Positions 28,260-36,691 of a stretch of DNA of 64,000 nucleotides are shown here, piece by piece. The translations under genes and the position numbers were made by a program. Within the stretch, counting starts at the first letter, position 1. Each line of letters begins with the position of its first letter. Under the pieces are notes generated by a model. That model ran no database searches and was not told the origin of the DNA. It saw only the letters and a program-made list of their open reading frames with translations. The DNA is from Arenibaculum pallidiluteum. GTDB lineage: Bacteria; Pseudomonadota; Alphaproteobacteria; Azospirillales; Azospirillaceae. The stretch is from contig NZ_JAFIQU010000025.1 in NCBI RefSeq assembly GCF_017355985.1, forward strand, positions 1 through 64,000. The letters run 5' to 3'.

Positions 28260-28281
28260 GCCCGGGGCCCCGGCCCCGGGC
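28260..28281 (+). promoter_or_regulatory. GC-rich intercistronic hairpin after the binding-protein gene
   Basis: GCCCGGGG (28260-28267) pairs with CCCCGGGC (28274-28281) across CCCCGG, 11 bases after the binding-protein stop and 22 before the kinase ATG. It has no T-run, so partial termination or mRNA protection is the likely role. Confidence 0.5.
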
Positions 28282-28303
28282 TTCCCTTGGGTGAGGTGCC
28301 GTC

Positions 28304-29290
28304 ATGGCCGAAGTCGTGGCCTTGGGTGAGCTGCTCATTGACTTCGTGCCGACCACGACCGGGCAGGGCCTCGGCGCGGCCGAGACCTTCAAGAAGGCGG
28401 CGGGCGGCGCCCCGGCCAACGTGGCGGTCGGCCTCGCCAGGCTCGGCGTTCCCAGCGCATTCATGGGCATGGTGGGCGACGACGGGTTCGGGCATTTCCT
28501 GCGCGGCACCCTGGCCGAGGCGGGCGTCGACGTCTCGCCCCTGCGCATGACGACCGAGGCGCGGACCGGCCTGGCCTTCGTGTCCCTGCATGCGGACGGG
28601 GAGCGCGAGTTCCTGTTCTACCGCAGCCCTGCCGCGGACATGCTGATGACCCCCGCGGATGTCGACGAGGCCGCCATCGCGGGGGCTCGGGCCCTGCATT
28701 TCGGCTCGATCAGCCTGATCGCCGAGCCATCGCGGGCGGCCACGCTCCACGCTGTCGCCGTGGCACGCCGCGCAGGCAAGCTCGTGACCTACGACCCGAA
28801 CCTGCGCCTTGCGCTCTGGTCGGACGCGGAGGCCGCGCGGGAGGGCATGCGGCTCGGCTTGGCGGAGGCCGATATCGTGAAGATCGGCGACGAGGAGCTG
28901 GATTTCCTGACCGGAATTTCAGAGCCGGTCGCAGCGGCCCGCAGTCTCTGGACGCCGCGCCTGCGCATCATGGCGGTCACGCGCGGCGCGGCCGGCTGCC
29001 TGTGGCTCACGCCTCGGGACCAGGGCGAGGTGCCGGGCTATGCCGTCGAGGCGGTGGATGCCACCGGCGCGGGCGATGCCTTCATGGCGGGACTGATCGC
29101 CGGGCTGCTGGCGGAGGAGGCCGGAGGGCTGGAGCTGCCGCCCGAGCCTGCCCGCCTGGATGCCATCTGCCGCTTCGCCAATGCGGCGGGCGCCCTGACG
29201 GCCGCGGGCCGCGGCGCGATCCCGTCCCTGCCGGGGCGGGGGGCGGTGGAGGCGCTGATGAAGCGGGCGCCGGTGGACCGGTCGCGCTGA
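28304..29290 (+). CDS. PfkB-family sugar kinase (fructokinase-like)
   Basis: A 328-residue ribokinase-fold kinase. The N-terminal PfkB signature is AAGGAPANVAVGLARLG. The C-terminal signature VDATGAGDAFMAGLIAGLL holds the catalytic Asp and the anion hole. Overall it looks most like fructokinases. It would phosphorylate the sugar brought in by the upstream ABC transporter, completing an uptake-and-activation unit. GTGAGGTG precedes the ATG. Ribose or another ketose cannot be excluded. Confidence 0.88.
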   Translation: MAEVVALGELLIDFVPTTTGQGLGAAETFKKAAGGAPANVAVGLARLGVPSAFMGMVGDDGFGHFLRGTLAEAGVDVSPLRMTTEARTGLAFVSLHADGEREFLFYRSPAADMLMTPADVDEAAIAGARALHFGSISLIAEPSRAATLHAVAVARRAGKLVTYDPNLRLALWSDAEAAREGMRLGLAEADIVKIGDEELDFLTGISEPVAAARSLWTPRLRIMAVTRGAAGCLWLTPRDQGEVPGYAVEAVDATGAGDAFMAGLIAGLLAEEAGGLELPPEPARLDAICRFANAAGALTAAGRGAIPSLPGRGAVEALMKRAPVDRSR

Positions 29291-29316
29291 GACAGGCGCA
29301 CTGGCTCAGCCGCCGC

Positions 29317-29338
29317 CTAAGGCACGGTTCTCAGAATT
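29317..29338. repeat. Left inverted-repeat-like end of the 29.3-32.1 kb segment
   Basis: The 22-base sequence beginning CTAAGGCACGGTTCTC matches the inverse of 32036-32057 at 17 of 22 positions. It starts 26 bases after the kinase stop and 14 bases before the LysR gene. It looks like an IS5-type terminal repeat. Confidence 0.5.
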
Positions 29339-29351
29339 CCGTGAGCGTCCA

Positions 29352-30326
29352 TCACGAGACATGGGCTGAGTTGAAGTCCGTGTCGATGGACAGCCGCCAT
29401 GCAGGCTCCGACAGGCGCTCGACAAAGAAGTCGGCCAGAACCCCGACCTTCGCCGGGCGTGTGCGGGCCGTGGGCGTGATGAAGTAGAGTGCTCCTTTTG
29501 GCAGCGACCAGTCGGTCAGGATGGCGGTGAGCCGTCCGTCTGCCAGATGGTCCGCGGCCATGAATTCCGGCAGTTCGGCAATTGCCAAGCCTTCCAGGAG
29601 CATCGGCACCAGGGCCTCGGAATTGGTGACGCGCAGCAGACCGGACGGCGTGACACTCTCTTCCTCGCCGGCGCTGTTGGTGAAATGCCAGATATCTTGC
29701 CGCCGCCGGTAAGCGTAGCCCAGGCAATGGTGGTCTTTCAGGTCACGCGGATGACGGGGCAGGCCATAGCGGGAAATGTAGCTGGGAGCGGCAAGAACCA
29801 CGGGAGCGACCGGGCATAGCCGCCGGGCCACCAGCGAGCTGTCCGGCAGCACTGCAATCCGGAGCGCGGCGTCGAAGCCTTCGCCCACCAGATCGACGGT
29901 CGCGTCGCTTAGATGCAGGTCGATGGAAATCTCCGGATAGAGACGGAAGAAGTCCGGCAGCAGGGGCGCCACCCAGCGCAGCCCGAACGACATGGGTACC
30001 GCCAGACGAATCAAACCGCGCGGCCGGCTGGACATCTCGCGCGCCGCATTCTCCGCCGCTTCCGCCTCGTCATAGAGGCGCATCGCGCGCTCCGCCAAGG
30101 AATGACCGAAATCCGTCAAGGCCAGCCGGCGCGAGGTGCGGTTGAGCAGCCGGGCGCCCAACCGCTCTTCAAGCCGGCTGACCGCACGCGACACCGTGGC
30201 GACCGATACTCCCATGGCCCGGGCCGCACCGGCGAAGGAGCGTTCCTCCACCACCTTGGCGAACATCGCCAAGCCTTCAAAATCCGGCAGCTTCGACATC
30301 GACAATCCCGCAACGATGCTTTTCAT
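29352..30326 (-). CDS. LysR-family transcriptional regulator
   Basis: A 324-residue LysR regulator. The winged HTH is near the N-terminus (MFAKVVEERSFAGAARAMG then VSVATVSRAVSRLEERLG). An effector-binding domain follows, with the CrgA-like features AVPMSFGLRWVAPLLPDFF and LLEGLAIAELPEFMAA. It is divergent from the SDR gene at 30402 with a 75-base gap, the normal arrangement for a LysR regulator and its target. Start is uncertain: ATG 30326 has AGGA nearby, while ATG 30299 (MSKLPDFEG) also fits family length. The gene ends within 14 bases of an IS-like terminal repeat, so the pair may have arrived by transposition. Confidence 0.87.
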   Translation of the reverse strand: MKSIVAGLSMSKLPDFEGLAMFAKVVEERSFAGAARAMGVSVATVSRAVSRLEERLGARLLNRTSRRLALTDFGHSLAERAMRLYDEAEAAENAAREMSSRPRGLIRLAVPMSFGLRWVAPLLPDFFRLYPEISIDLHLSDATVDLVGEGFDAALRIAVLPDSSLVARRLCPVAPVVLAAPSYISRYGLPRHPRDLKDHHCLGYAYRRRQDIWHFTNSAGEEESVTPSGLLRVTNSEALVPMLLEGLAIAELPEFMAADHLADGRLTAILTDWSLPKGALYFITPTARTRPAKVGVLADFFVERLSEPAWRLSIDTDFNSAHVS

Positions 30327-30401
30327 TCATTCCTATTTGGATGTTTCGCCGCCGTCGATAGCTTCGTGACCAGCAGATGACCCAAACCAAGAGAAACTCG
30401 G

Positions 30402-31166
30402 ATGTCACGCAAGCTTGACGGCAAGATCGCCCTCGTTACCGGTGCCACCAGCGGCATCGGCCTCGCCGCGGCCAAGCGCTTCGCCGCCGAAGGCGCCGTC
30501 GTTTATCTTACCGGCCGCCGCCAGTCCGAACTGGAGGTCGCCGTCGCAGCGATCCGTGCCGCCGGCGGTACGGCGACGGGGGTGCAGGCGGATTCATCCA
30601 ATCTGGCCGATCTCGATCGGCTCTATTCCCGAATCCAGAGCGAGGTGGGCCGGCTCGACGTGCTTTACGCCAATGCCGGTGGCGGCGGCATGCTGCCGCT
30701 GGGCGCCATCACGGAGGAACAGTACGAGGACACGTTCAACCGCAATGTGAAGGGCGTGCTGTTCACCGTACAGAAGGCGCTGCCGCTGCTCGGCGAGGGC
30801 GCTTCGGTGATCCTGGCCGGGTCCACCGCCGGCAGCATGGGCACGGCAGCCTTCAGCGTCTACAGCGCCAGCAAGGCGGCGGTGCGCAACTTCGCCCGCA
30901 GCTGGATCCTGGACCTGAAGGATCGGGGTATCCGGGTCAACACGCTCAGCCCGGGTCCGATCCGCACCCCGGGTCTGGTCGAACTGGCGGGTCCGGACGC
31001 GACGCAGCAGCAGGGGCTGGTGGATCACTTGGCTGCACAGGTGCCGCTGGGCCGTGTCGGCGATCCCGACGAAATCGCGAAGGCCGCCGTCTTCTTGGCG
31101 TCCGACGACAGCAGCTTCGTCAATGGCGTGGAGCTGTTCGCCGATGGCGGCATGGCCCAGGTCTGA
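30402..31166 (+). CDS. Short-chain dehydrogenase/reductase
   Basis: A 254-residue classical SDR. It has NAD(P) motif TGATSGIG and the NADP-type Arg pair in YLTGRRQ. ANAGG is the NNAG equivalent, catalytic Ser is in ILAGSTAG, and the Tyr-x3-Lys site is [14 protein letters not shown] and the C-terminal [16 protein letters not shown] are standard. The likely target of the divergent LysR regulator. Substrate unknown; the YLTGRR segment favours NADP(H). The gene lies inside a segment bounded by inverted repeats and followed by a broken transposase. Confidence 0.87.
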   Translation: MSRKLDGKIALVTGATSGIGLAAAKRFAAEGAVVYLTGRRQSELEVAVAAIRAAGGTATGVQADSSNLADLDRLYSRIQSEVGRLDVLYANAGGGGMLPLGAITEEQYEDTFNRNVKGVLFTVQKALPLLGEGASVILAGSTAGSMGTAAFSVYSASKAAVRNFARSWILDLKDRGIRVNTLSPGPIRTPGLVELAGPDATQQQGLVDHLAAQVPLGRVGDPDEIAKAAVFLASDDSSFVNGVELFADGGMAQV

Positions 31167-31187
31167 GTTGGGAGGGGCCGGGGGAGC

Positions 31188-31227
31188 GGCTTCCGATCCC
31201 TCGTCTATCTCCATAACGGCGGAAGCC
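31188..31227 (+). terminator. Hairpin after the SDR gene
   Basis: GGCTTCCG (31188-31195) pairs perfectly with CGGAAGCC (31220-31227) across a 24-base loop, starting 21 bases after the SDR stop. No T-run follows, so assignment as a terminator is tentative. Confidence 0.35.
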
Positions 31228-31281
31228 CCCTGATCTGGCGTCGGCTTCCTGTGCCTTTGGCACAGAGAGGCGGGCACGGGA

Positions 31282-32043
31282 CCGGCAGCTGCGGACCTGG
31301 TGGCGGGGATTATCGACCGGATCGAGAATCAGCCTCTCGGCTCTGGGCGTCCGCCGATGCCCACCGCGGAAGTCATTGAAACATTTCACTTCTTCTTGCG
31401 TGTGGGCATTCAATGGCGCGGGCTTCGGGCGACGGACGGGCATGCCTCGGGCTCGGCCCTGCGCCGTCGCCCGAACGAGTGGCACACGGCGGCGTTGCCT
31501 CGCCGTTGTCCATGCCCTCCCTGCCCGCATGGCGCGCTCGGGTCCGGATGCGGGCGCATGGGACGTCGGGGTCGACAGTTGCTCGGTGTGGGCCAAAGGT
31601 GGCGGCGAGTCGACTGGCCCAAATCCGACCGAACGCGGCAAGCCCGGAACCAAGGACCACGTCGTGGTCTCGACTGATGGCATCCCTCAGGCGGTCATAC
31701 CGTCCGCCGCGAATGTCAAAGATACCAAACTCTTCACCGACTGTTGCGCTTGGGCTTGGTCGTCTGCGTCGCCATCGGCACGCTCTACGCCGACGCGGGA
31801 TACGACAGCGCCGACAATCGTTGGATGCGCCTGCGCGATGGCATTCGCCCCCAGATCCGTAAAACCGGGGAGCGGCACGGCTCCGGGCTCGAGAAGGTCC
31901 GGAGCATCGTCGAGTACGGTTGTGCTTGGATGCTGGCCAACAGGCGGCTGGACCGACGGCAGGACAGGCTGAGCGGGATAATCCGCGCCCTGCTCACCGC
32001 CGCGGCTATTGTCTTCATTGCCAAGCGCCGCACCCAGTTCTGA
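31282..32043 (+). pseudogene. IS5-family DDE transposase, frameshifted
   Basis: Transposase sequence continues through two frame changes. Frame 1 reads LVAGIIDRIENQ, AEVIETFHFFLRVGIQWR and HASGSALRRRPNEWHTAA to about 31500. The frame then shifts to WDVGVDSCSVWAKGGG and VVVSTDGIPQAVIPSAANVK to about 31735. It shifts back at about 31744 to LYADAGYDSADNRW, IRPQIRKTGERHG and KVRSIVEYGCAWMLANRRLD, ending at 32043. DDE elements (Asp in VDSCSV, Asp in YADAGYDS, Glu in RSIVEYGC) are readable across the frames. The N-terminus has an upstream stop, so the 5' end is also lost. It cannot make an active enzyme unless both shifts are programmed, which two opposite shifts make unlikely. Confidence 0.8.
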
Positions 32044-32057
32044 AAACCGTCTCCTAG
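32036..32057. repeat. Right terminal inverted repeat of the IS5-type element
   Basis: AGTTCTGAAAACCGTCTCCT and two more bases, overlapping the end of the transposase frame. It is the inverse counterpart of 29317-29338. A 14-base direct repeat, AGCCGCCGCCT(A/T)AG, lies at both outer edges (29308-29321 and 32056-32069). Confidence 0.55.
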
Positions 32058-32065
32058 CCGCCGCC

Positions 32066-32266
32066 TTAGCCGCCGTGGTGTCCAGACGCGATCAGATTTC
32101 CGAGCGTGACATCGAGTTCATGCCGCTCGCGCGGGCTCAGCGCCGCCAGTTCCGCGCCCTCGCGCCGCGCCGCGCGCCAAGCGGAGAACCGCTCGCCGAA
32201 CTGCTGCGTCAGGGATCTCAGGAAGGGCGGAAGGGGCGGGGTGAGCGTGCCGGTGGTGCTCGTCAT
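32066..32266 (-). CDS. DUF1127-type small protein
   Basis: A 66-residue basic protein with the DUF1127-like core FSAWRAARREGAELAAL then SPRERHELDVTLGNL. In alphaproteobacteria such small proteins have been linked to RNA binding and stress or phosphate responses. AGGAG lies 7 bases before ATG 32266, which fixes the start. Its stop codon is only 9 bases from the IS terminal repeat, so the last residues (SGHHGG) may have been replaced by the insertion event. It is divergent from the DUF1003 gene. Confidence 0.65.
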   Translation of the reverse strand: MTSTTGTLTPPLPPFLRSLTQQFGERFSAWRAARREGAELAALSPRERHELDVTLGNLIASGHHGG

Positions 32267-32552
32267 AGGGCTCTCCTGTGCAGGAGGGCGGTTCGCTCCC
32301 TTTTTCCGGCGCCATCGTCGAGTGCCGTTGTGCGGTGCAACATGATAGTTCGCACAGGCTGGCGCAACCCCGATCGATCGGGGCGGGGCAGCCATGCGGA
32401 CTTCGCTCCTCCCACGCCGTCGTACGGCGTCGCCGCGAATACCTGGTCCCAGGGCGCGACGGCGGAACCTGCCGCGGCGCGGGGGGTTCTCTGCTCGGTG
32501 CGCGGCGGCGCTGGGGCGCCGGGCCGGCACTGGGCACGGAGAGAAGACTTCC

Positions 32553-33131
32553 ATGGATGCACTGTCGGATGGCCAGCAGATGGAACAGGCGCGGCGGCCG
32601 GCTCCGACGCGTCCGCCCCCACACCCACCCGGGCTCAGCTCGGTGCTGGAGAAGAATATTCGCGCCTTGCAGGAGCGGCGACGGCGCGAAGAGGCCGAGG
32701 CGACGCTGGAGGTGCGGATTGCCGACGGGATCACCCAGTTCACCGGCAGCATGCTCTTCGTCTATCTACATCTCGGTTTCTTTGGAACCTGGATCCTGTC
32801 GAACCTCGGCTGGATCCCGGGCGTGCCGCAATGGGACCCGTCCTTTGTCGTGCTTGCCATGATCGCATCGGTGGAGGCGATCTTCCTGTCGACCTTCGTG
32901 CTGATCAGCCAGAACCGGATGGCGGAGAACGCCGACAAGCGGGCGGATCTCGACCTGCAGATCAGCCTTCTCGCCGAGCATGAGATCACGAAGCTGACCG
33001 AGTTGGTCACGGCCATCGCCAAGCGCCTCGACGTGCGCACCGAGGTCGTCCCGGAGCTCGGTGAAATCACCGAGGACGTCGCGCCCGAGGCGGTTCTCGA
33101 CGAGATCGAGGCGAGCAAGCCAAGGGACTGA
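32553..33131 (+). CDS. DUF1003 membrane protein
   Basis: A 192-residue protein. After a Pro-rich N-terminus come two membrane segments typical of DUF1003: FVYLHLGFFGTWILSNLGW and SFVVLAMIASVEAIFLSTFV. Then follows SQNRMAENADKRADLDLQIS and a charged cytoplasmic tail with EITKLTELVTAIAKRLDV. The family has no firmly assigned function, though some members have been proposed to act in Mg2+ or stress physiology. ATG 32553 is preceded by GGAGAGAAG. The open frame extends upstream without family similarity. Confidence 0.85.
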   Translation: MDALSDGQQMEQARRPAPTRPPPHPPGLSSVLEKNIRALQERRRREEAEATLEVRIADGITQFTGSMLFVYLHLGFFGTWILSNLGWIPGVPQWDPSFVVLAMIASVEAIFLSTFVLISQNRMAENADKRADLDLQISLLAEHEITKLTELVTAIAKRLDVRTEVVPELGEITEDVAPEAVLDEIEASKPRD

Positions 33132-33149
33132 TGTCCTCGGCCGGGAGGG

Positions 33150-33857
33150 TCACCTCCCACCCTCGACGAACCACGCGAAGGCTCCGGATGCGATCTCGGC
33201 GGGGATCGTGTGGCCGTCGGGAAACTCGTGGTAGCGCACGTCGTATCCCTGGTGCTCCAGCGCAGGAACGATGCGTCGGCTGCAGGGGCCGACGGGCAGC
33301 ACTGCGTCAGCGACCCCATGGGAAATGTAGACGGATGGCGAGCCCTGCCGGCGCGGCGATGCCACGAAGCCCGGCGAGAATGCGACGATGTGGGTGAACA
33401 GCTCGCCGTTGCCGAGCCCCAGAGAGAGCGCATAGGAGGCGCCGTCCGAGAACCCGGCGGCGGCCACGCGCGCTGGGTCCACGGAATAGTCCGTGAAGAC
33501 CTCGTCCAATGCGCGGTCGATCGCTGCCACGTCGGGTCCGAAGCCGCCGCGGATCACATCCCAGGTGGCGCCGCGCGAACTCGGCGCCAGGAGAATGATG
33601 CCGGCCGCCTCGGCCCGATCGGAGAAGGCCGGCAGGGTGTGCCCCGCATCCCCGCCGGCGCCGTGGAGGAAGACCATCAGCGGTGCCGGCCTCACGGGAT
33701 CGTAGCCGTCCGGCACGTAGAGGAGGGTCCGCTTCGGCCCTTCGGGGCCGAGCGTGCGGAGGCCGCCTGCGGCGGGCGCCGGCCTCGCGCCGGGGGCCGG
33801 GCGGGACTGCAGTTCCCCGGCGCGGGCCGCGGGGCCGGGCGCGATTATCTCAGCCAC
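33150..33857 (-). CDS. Alpha/beta-hydrolase esterase (PHB-depolymerase-like)
   Basis: About 235 residues. The fold is an alpha/beta hydrolase with the oxyanion segment MVFLHGAGGD, nucleophile elbow AAGFSDGASYALSLG (G-x-S-x-G), a candidate Asp in HGVADAVLPVG, and catalytic His in FPDGHTIP. This matches the family of phospholipase/carboxylesterase and LpqC/PHB-depolymerase-like enzymes. There is no signal peptide with the GTG 33857 start used here, and the first 30 residues are low-complexity Ala/Pro. The start is uncertain because the frame stays open upstream over the LysR gene. It lies downstream of the LysR gene on the same strand with a 74-base gap. Substrate unknown. Confidence 0.78.
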   Translation of the reverse strand: MAEIIAPGPAARAGELQSRPAPGARPAPAAGGLRTLGPEGPKRTLLYVPDGYDPVRPAPLMVFLHGAGGDAGHTLPAFSDRAEAAGIILLAPSSRGATWDVIRGGFGPDVAAIDRALDEVFTDYSVDPARVAAAGFSDGASYALSLGLGNGELFTHIVAFSPGFVASPRRQGSPSVYISHGVADAVLPVGPCSRRIVPALEHQGYDVRYHEFPDGHTIPAEIASGAFAWFVEGGR

Positions 33858-33931
33858 CGCGGATCCCCCGGGAGTAGGGGCCAAGGGAACGGCCGGAGAC
33901 GCGGCAGTCCTGCGTCCCTGTCCAGGTCCTT

Positions 33932-34861
33932 TCAGAAGGACCGTGCCCCGTGCTCCTCCAGGGCCTGCGACCGGAAGCGGGATATGAGCCATGCCGCGGC
34001 GGGCCCGGGAGGCGAGTCCGTCCTGTAGATCGCCTCCATCTCGTAAGTCCCGCGCCTGCTGTCGGGCAGGTCGAGCTCGACGAGCCGGCCGCCATCGAGA
34101 TCCTCCTGAACCATGGGGAGGGGCATGTTGCCCCAGCCGATCCCCTCGCGAAGCAGCATGAGCTTGGAACCAAGATCGGCGAGCCTCCATGTCCGGGGGC
34201 TGACGACCGCAAAGTCGATGCCCTGCGTCAGGGGTGAGCGATCCCTTAGAACAAGCTGGACATGCCGTCGTCCCGCACCCGGAGGGTTGGCCCTCGCGAG
34301 CGCAAGCGGGTGTGACGGCGCCGCAACGGGCACCAGTTCGACGCTTCCGACCCCGATGCGCTCGATGCTGTCGGACGTGGCACGTCCCGGAAGCGGTCCG
34401 GTAATCCCGATCCCTGCCACACGGTCGAGCACGAGCTGCGTCACTGCTCCGAGCGCCTCGATGTGGAGGTGCAGCGACACCGTCGGGAACTCCGTCCGGA
34501 AGACCTTGAGCGCATCGACGATGCGCGCCGCCGGCAGCATCACGTCCACCACGAGGTGCACCTCTGCCTCGATCCCCTGGAGGAGCCCCTTCACCTTGGC
34601 GCGCAGGCCGTCGATCCCGCTCGAGATCGTGCGGGCCTCCGAGAGGACGGCGCGGCCGGCTTCGGTCAGCTGAGGCCTTTTTGTGGACTCCCGGTCGAAG
34701 AGCGACACGCCGAGCTGGGCCTCGAGATTGGCGATCGAATAGCTGATCACCGAGGTCGCGCGTCCGAGCCTGCGTGCAGCGCCTGCGAAGCTGCCGACAT
34801 CGACCACGGTCAGGAATACGCGCAGCTGATCCAGCGTGGGCGTGCCGGGATTCGTCGACAT
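33932..34861 (-). CDS. LysR-family transcriptional regulator
   Basis: A 309-residue LysR protein with an N-terminal HTH (LRVFLTVVDVGSFAGAARRL, then SVISYSIANLEAQLGVSLFD) and an effector domain starting about residue 90. It is divergent from the pirin gene with a 107-base gap that contains an A+T-rich promoter-like stretch near 34885-34910. This arrangement predicts control of the pirin, F420-type reductase and DoxX genes. The effector is unknown; redox or quinone compounds are plausible given those targets. Confidence 0.88.
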   Translation of the reverse strand: MSTNPGTPTLDQLRVFLTVVDVGSFAGAARRLGRATSVISYSIANLEAQLGVSLFDRESTKRPQLTEAGRAVLSEARTISSGIDGLRAKVKGLLQGIEAEVHLVVDVMLPAARIVDALKVFRTEFPTVSLHLHIEALGAVTQLVLDRVAGIGITGPLPGRATSDSIERIGVGSVELVPVAAPSHPLALARANPPGAGRRHVQLVLRDRSPLTQGIDFAVVSPRTWRLADLGSKLMLLREGIGWGNMPLPMVQEDLDGGRLVELDLPDSRRGTYEMEAIYRTDSPPGPAAAWLISRFRSQALEEHGARSF

Positions 34862-34968
34862 ACCGAAATCCTCGAACTCAAAGATCGATATTATGCCGGT
34901 TTTTTAGACCAGAGGACCAGCGTAGATCTTCTCCCACACGATGAAGCCAAGCCCGAGAGGAGATCACC

Positions 34969-35880
34969 ATGACGGTTCCTTCCAACGACGCCGCGGTCGA
35001 ACGGGTCATTCTGCCGGCCGTGCGCGACATCGGCGGCTTCGCGGTGCGCCGTGCGCTGCCCTCGGCGCAGCGCCGGATGGTCGGGCCCTTCATCTTCCTG
35101 GACAGCATGGGGCCCGTGACCTTCCGCTCCGGCGAAGGGATCGATACGCGACCGCATCCTCACATCGGGCTCGCGACGCTGACCTACCTTCTGGAAGGCG
35201 AGATCGTGCATCGGGACAGCGAAGGCTACGTCCAGGCGATCCGGCCGGGAGAGGTCAACCTGATGACGGCCGGGCGCGGGATCGTCCATTCCGAGCGAAC
35301 CGGCGCGGAGGCCCGTGCCCGCGGCGGCCCCCTACTCGGCTTCCAGAGTTGGATCGCGCTGCCTGCGGCCCAGGAGGAGACGGATCCGGGCTTCCAGCAT
35401 GTCGGGTCCGATGCCCTGCCCGTGGCGGAGGCGGAAGGCGTGTCCCTGCGCCTGATCGCGGGCTCGCTTCACGGGTTGCGGGCACCGACCCGGACCTTCT
35501 CGGACGTCTTCAACGCGGATGTGGTCATGGCTGCCGGCGCCCGGCTCCGGATCGATGCCGAGCATGTGGAGCGCGCTGCCTACGTCGCCGCCGGCGCTGT
35601 CGAGATCGTCGGCCAGACCGGCAGCTTCGGCAAGGACCAGCTGATCGTCTTCAAGCCGGGCGCGGAGATCGTCCTGCGCGCATCCGAAGCCACGCGCCTG
35701 ATGCTGCTGGGTGGCGAGCCGCTTCCCGAGAAGCGGCACATCTACTGGAATTTCGTGTCAACCCGCCGCGAGCGCATCGAACAGGCCGCTCGGGACTGGC
35801 AGGACCGTCGCTTCCCCGGTGTCCCTGGCGAGACGGAGTTCATCCCGCTTCCCGAAATTAAGCCCCATCGCTCCGCGTAA
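34969..35880 (+). CDS. Pirin-family protein
   Basis: A 303-residue bicupin of the pirin family. The metal site motif is visible as [17 protein letters not shown] with two His, then [11 protein letters not shown] with a third His; the usual Glu position falls in the same segment. Family members bind Fe and some have quercetinase activity. The ribosome site GAGAGGAGA precedes the ATG. It is the first gene of a run of three on this strand and is divergent from the LysR gene at 33932. Confidence 0.9.
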   Translation: MTVPSNDAAVERVILPAVRDIGGFAVRRALPSAQRRMVGPFIFLDSMGPVTFRSGEGIDTRPHPHIGLATLTYLLEGEIVHRDSEGYVQAIRPGEVNLMTAGRGIVHSERTGAEARARGGPLLGFQSWIALPAAQEETDPGFQHVGSDALPVAEAEGVSLRLIAGSLHGLRAPTRTFSDVFNADVVMAAGARLRIDAEHVERAAYVAAGAVEIVGQTGSFGKDQLIVFKPGAEIVLRASEATRLMLLGGEPLPEKRHIYWNFVSTRRERIEQAARDWQDRRFPGVPGETEFIPLPEIKPHRSA

Positions 35881-35951
35881 CGCCGCCCCATCGCGGGGAG
35901 CGCCACGGAACAGAGGCCGTCACCCCGCGCCTGACCTGAAGGAAACCAGCC

Positions 35952-36548
35952 ATGACCTATTCGATCCTCGGTTCCGGCGCGATCGGCAGCGCGCTCGCGA
36001 GCCAGTTCGCCCGCAAGGGCATCCCCGTCGCCCTCGCCAACAGCCGGGGACCCGCCTCACTCTCCGAACTCGCTGGCCGGCTCGGCCCGTTCGTGACCGC
36101 GGCACCTGTGGACGAGGCCCTGCGGGCTGATGTCGTGATCCTCGCGGTGCCGTTCACGGCGGTTGGCGGGGCGGTCGCCGGCGCCCCCGCCTGGGACGGC
36201 CGGATCGTGATCGACGCCACCAACGCGATCGATTTCCCGGCCTTCACGCCGAAGGATCTCGGCGGGCGGCTCTCGAGCGAGATCGTTGCCGAGGCCGTCC
36301 CGGGCGCCCGGCTGGTGAAGGCGTTCAACACCCTTCCGGCGGCGGTGCTGGCCAGGGATCCCGCGCAGGACGGTGGACGGCGCGTCGTCTTCCTGTCCGG
36401 AAACGACAATGCCGCCAATGCCGTGGTCGCGGATCTGGCCGAGCGGCTCGGCTTTGCGCCGATCACCCTCGGAACGCTCTCGGAGGGCGGGCGGCTCCAG
36501 CAGTTCGGAGCGCCGCTCGTCGCCCAGAACCTGACGAAACACGCCTGA
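35952..36548 (+). CDS. F420-dependent-type NADP oxidoreductase
   Basis: A 198-residue Rossmann protein. The dinucleotide loop is SILGSGAIGSALASQFARKG near the N-terminus, followed by VVILAVPFTAV and IVIDATNAID, then VKAFNTLPAAVL. This is the NADP oxidoreductase/coenzyme F420-dependent family, which in bacteria mostly uses flavin or other hydride acceptors. It lies 71 bases after pirin and is likely part of the same LysR-controlled unit. Substrate unknown. Confidence 0.83.
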   Translation: MTYSILGSGAIGSALASQFARKGIPVALANSRGPASLSELAGRLGPFVTAAPVDEALRADVVILAVPFTAVGGAVAGAPAWDGRIVIDATNAIDFPAFTPKDLGGRLSSEIVAEAVPGARLVKAFNTLPAAVLARDPAQDGGRRVVFLSGNDNAANAVVADLAERLGFAPITLGTLSEGGRLQQFGAPLVAQNLTKHA

Positions 36549-36646
36549 GCACGGGAATCCCGCCGGAAGCGGCGACGCTCCGACGAGAGATTCCGGCCAT
36601 CCCCTAACCGATCCATACGCCGCAGCAGCAGACGCCGGCGGCACCA

Positions 36647-36667
36647 GACGCGCCATGGTGGCGCGTC
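36647..36667 (+). promoter_or_regulatory. Perfect hairpin just before the doxX ribosome site
   Basis: GACGCGCCA (36647-36655) pairs with TGGCGCGTC (36659-36667) around a 3-base loop. It ends 10 bases before the AAGGAG of the DoxX gene. It may act as an intercistronic terminator or control translation of that gene. Confidence 0.45.
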
Positions 36668-36691
36668 GTCTTGAAAGAAGGAGTCCAGATC

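Larger units (their letters stand above)
31280..32057 (+). mobile_element. Degenerate IS5-family insertion sequence
   Basis: A broken IS copy holding the frameshifted transposase described at 31282 and a right terminal repeat at 32036-32057 (AGTTCTGAAAACCGTCTCC). No clear left terminus was found directly before the transposase. The best inverse match of the right end is 2.7 kb away at 29317. The insertion abuts the 3' end of the DUF1127 gene. Confidence 0.65.

Noticed and set aside
31744..32043. Treating the last transposase piece as a separate small gene
   Set aside because: It continues the DDE transposase pattern from the preceding frame and ends in the terminal repeat, so it is a fragment.
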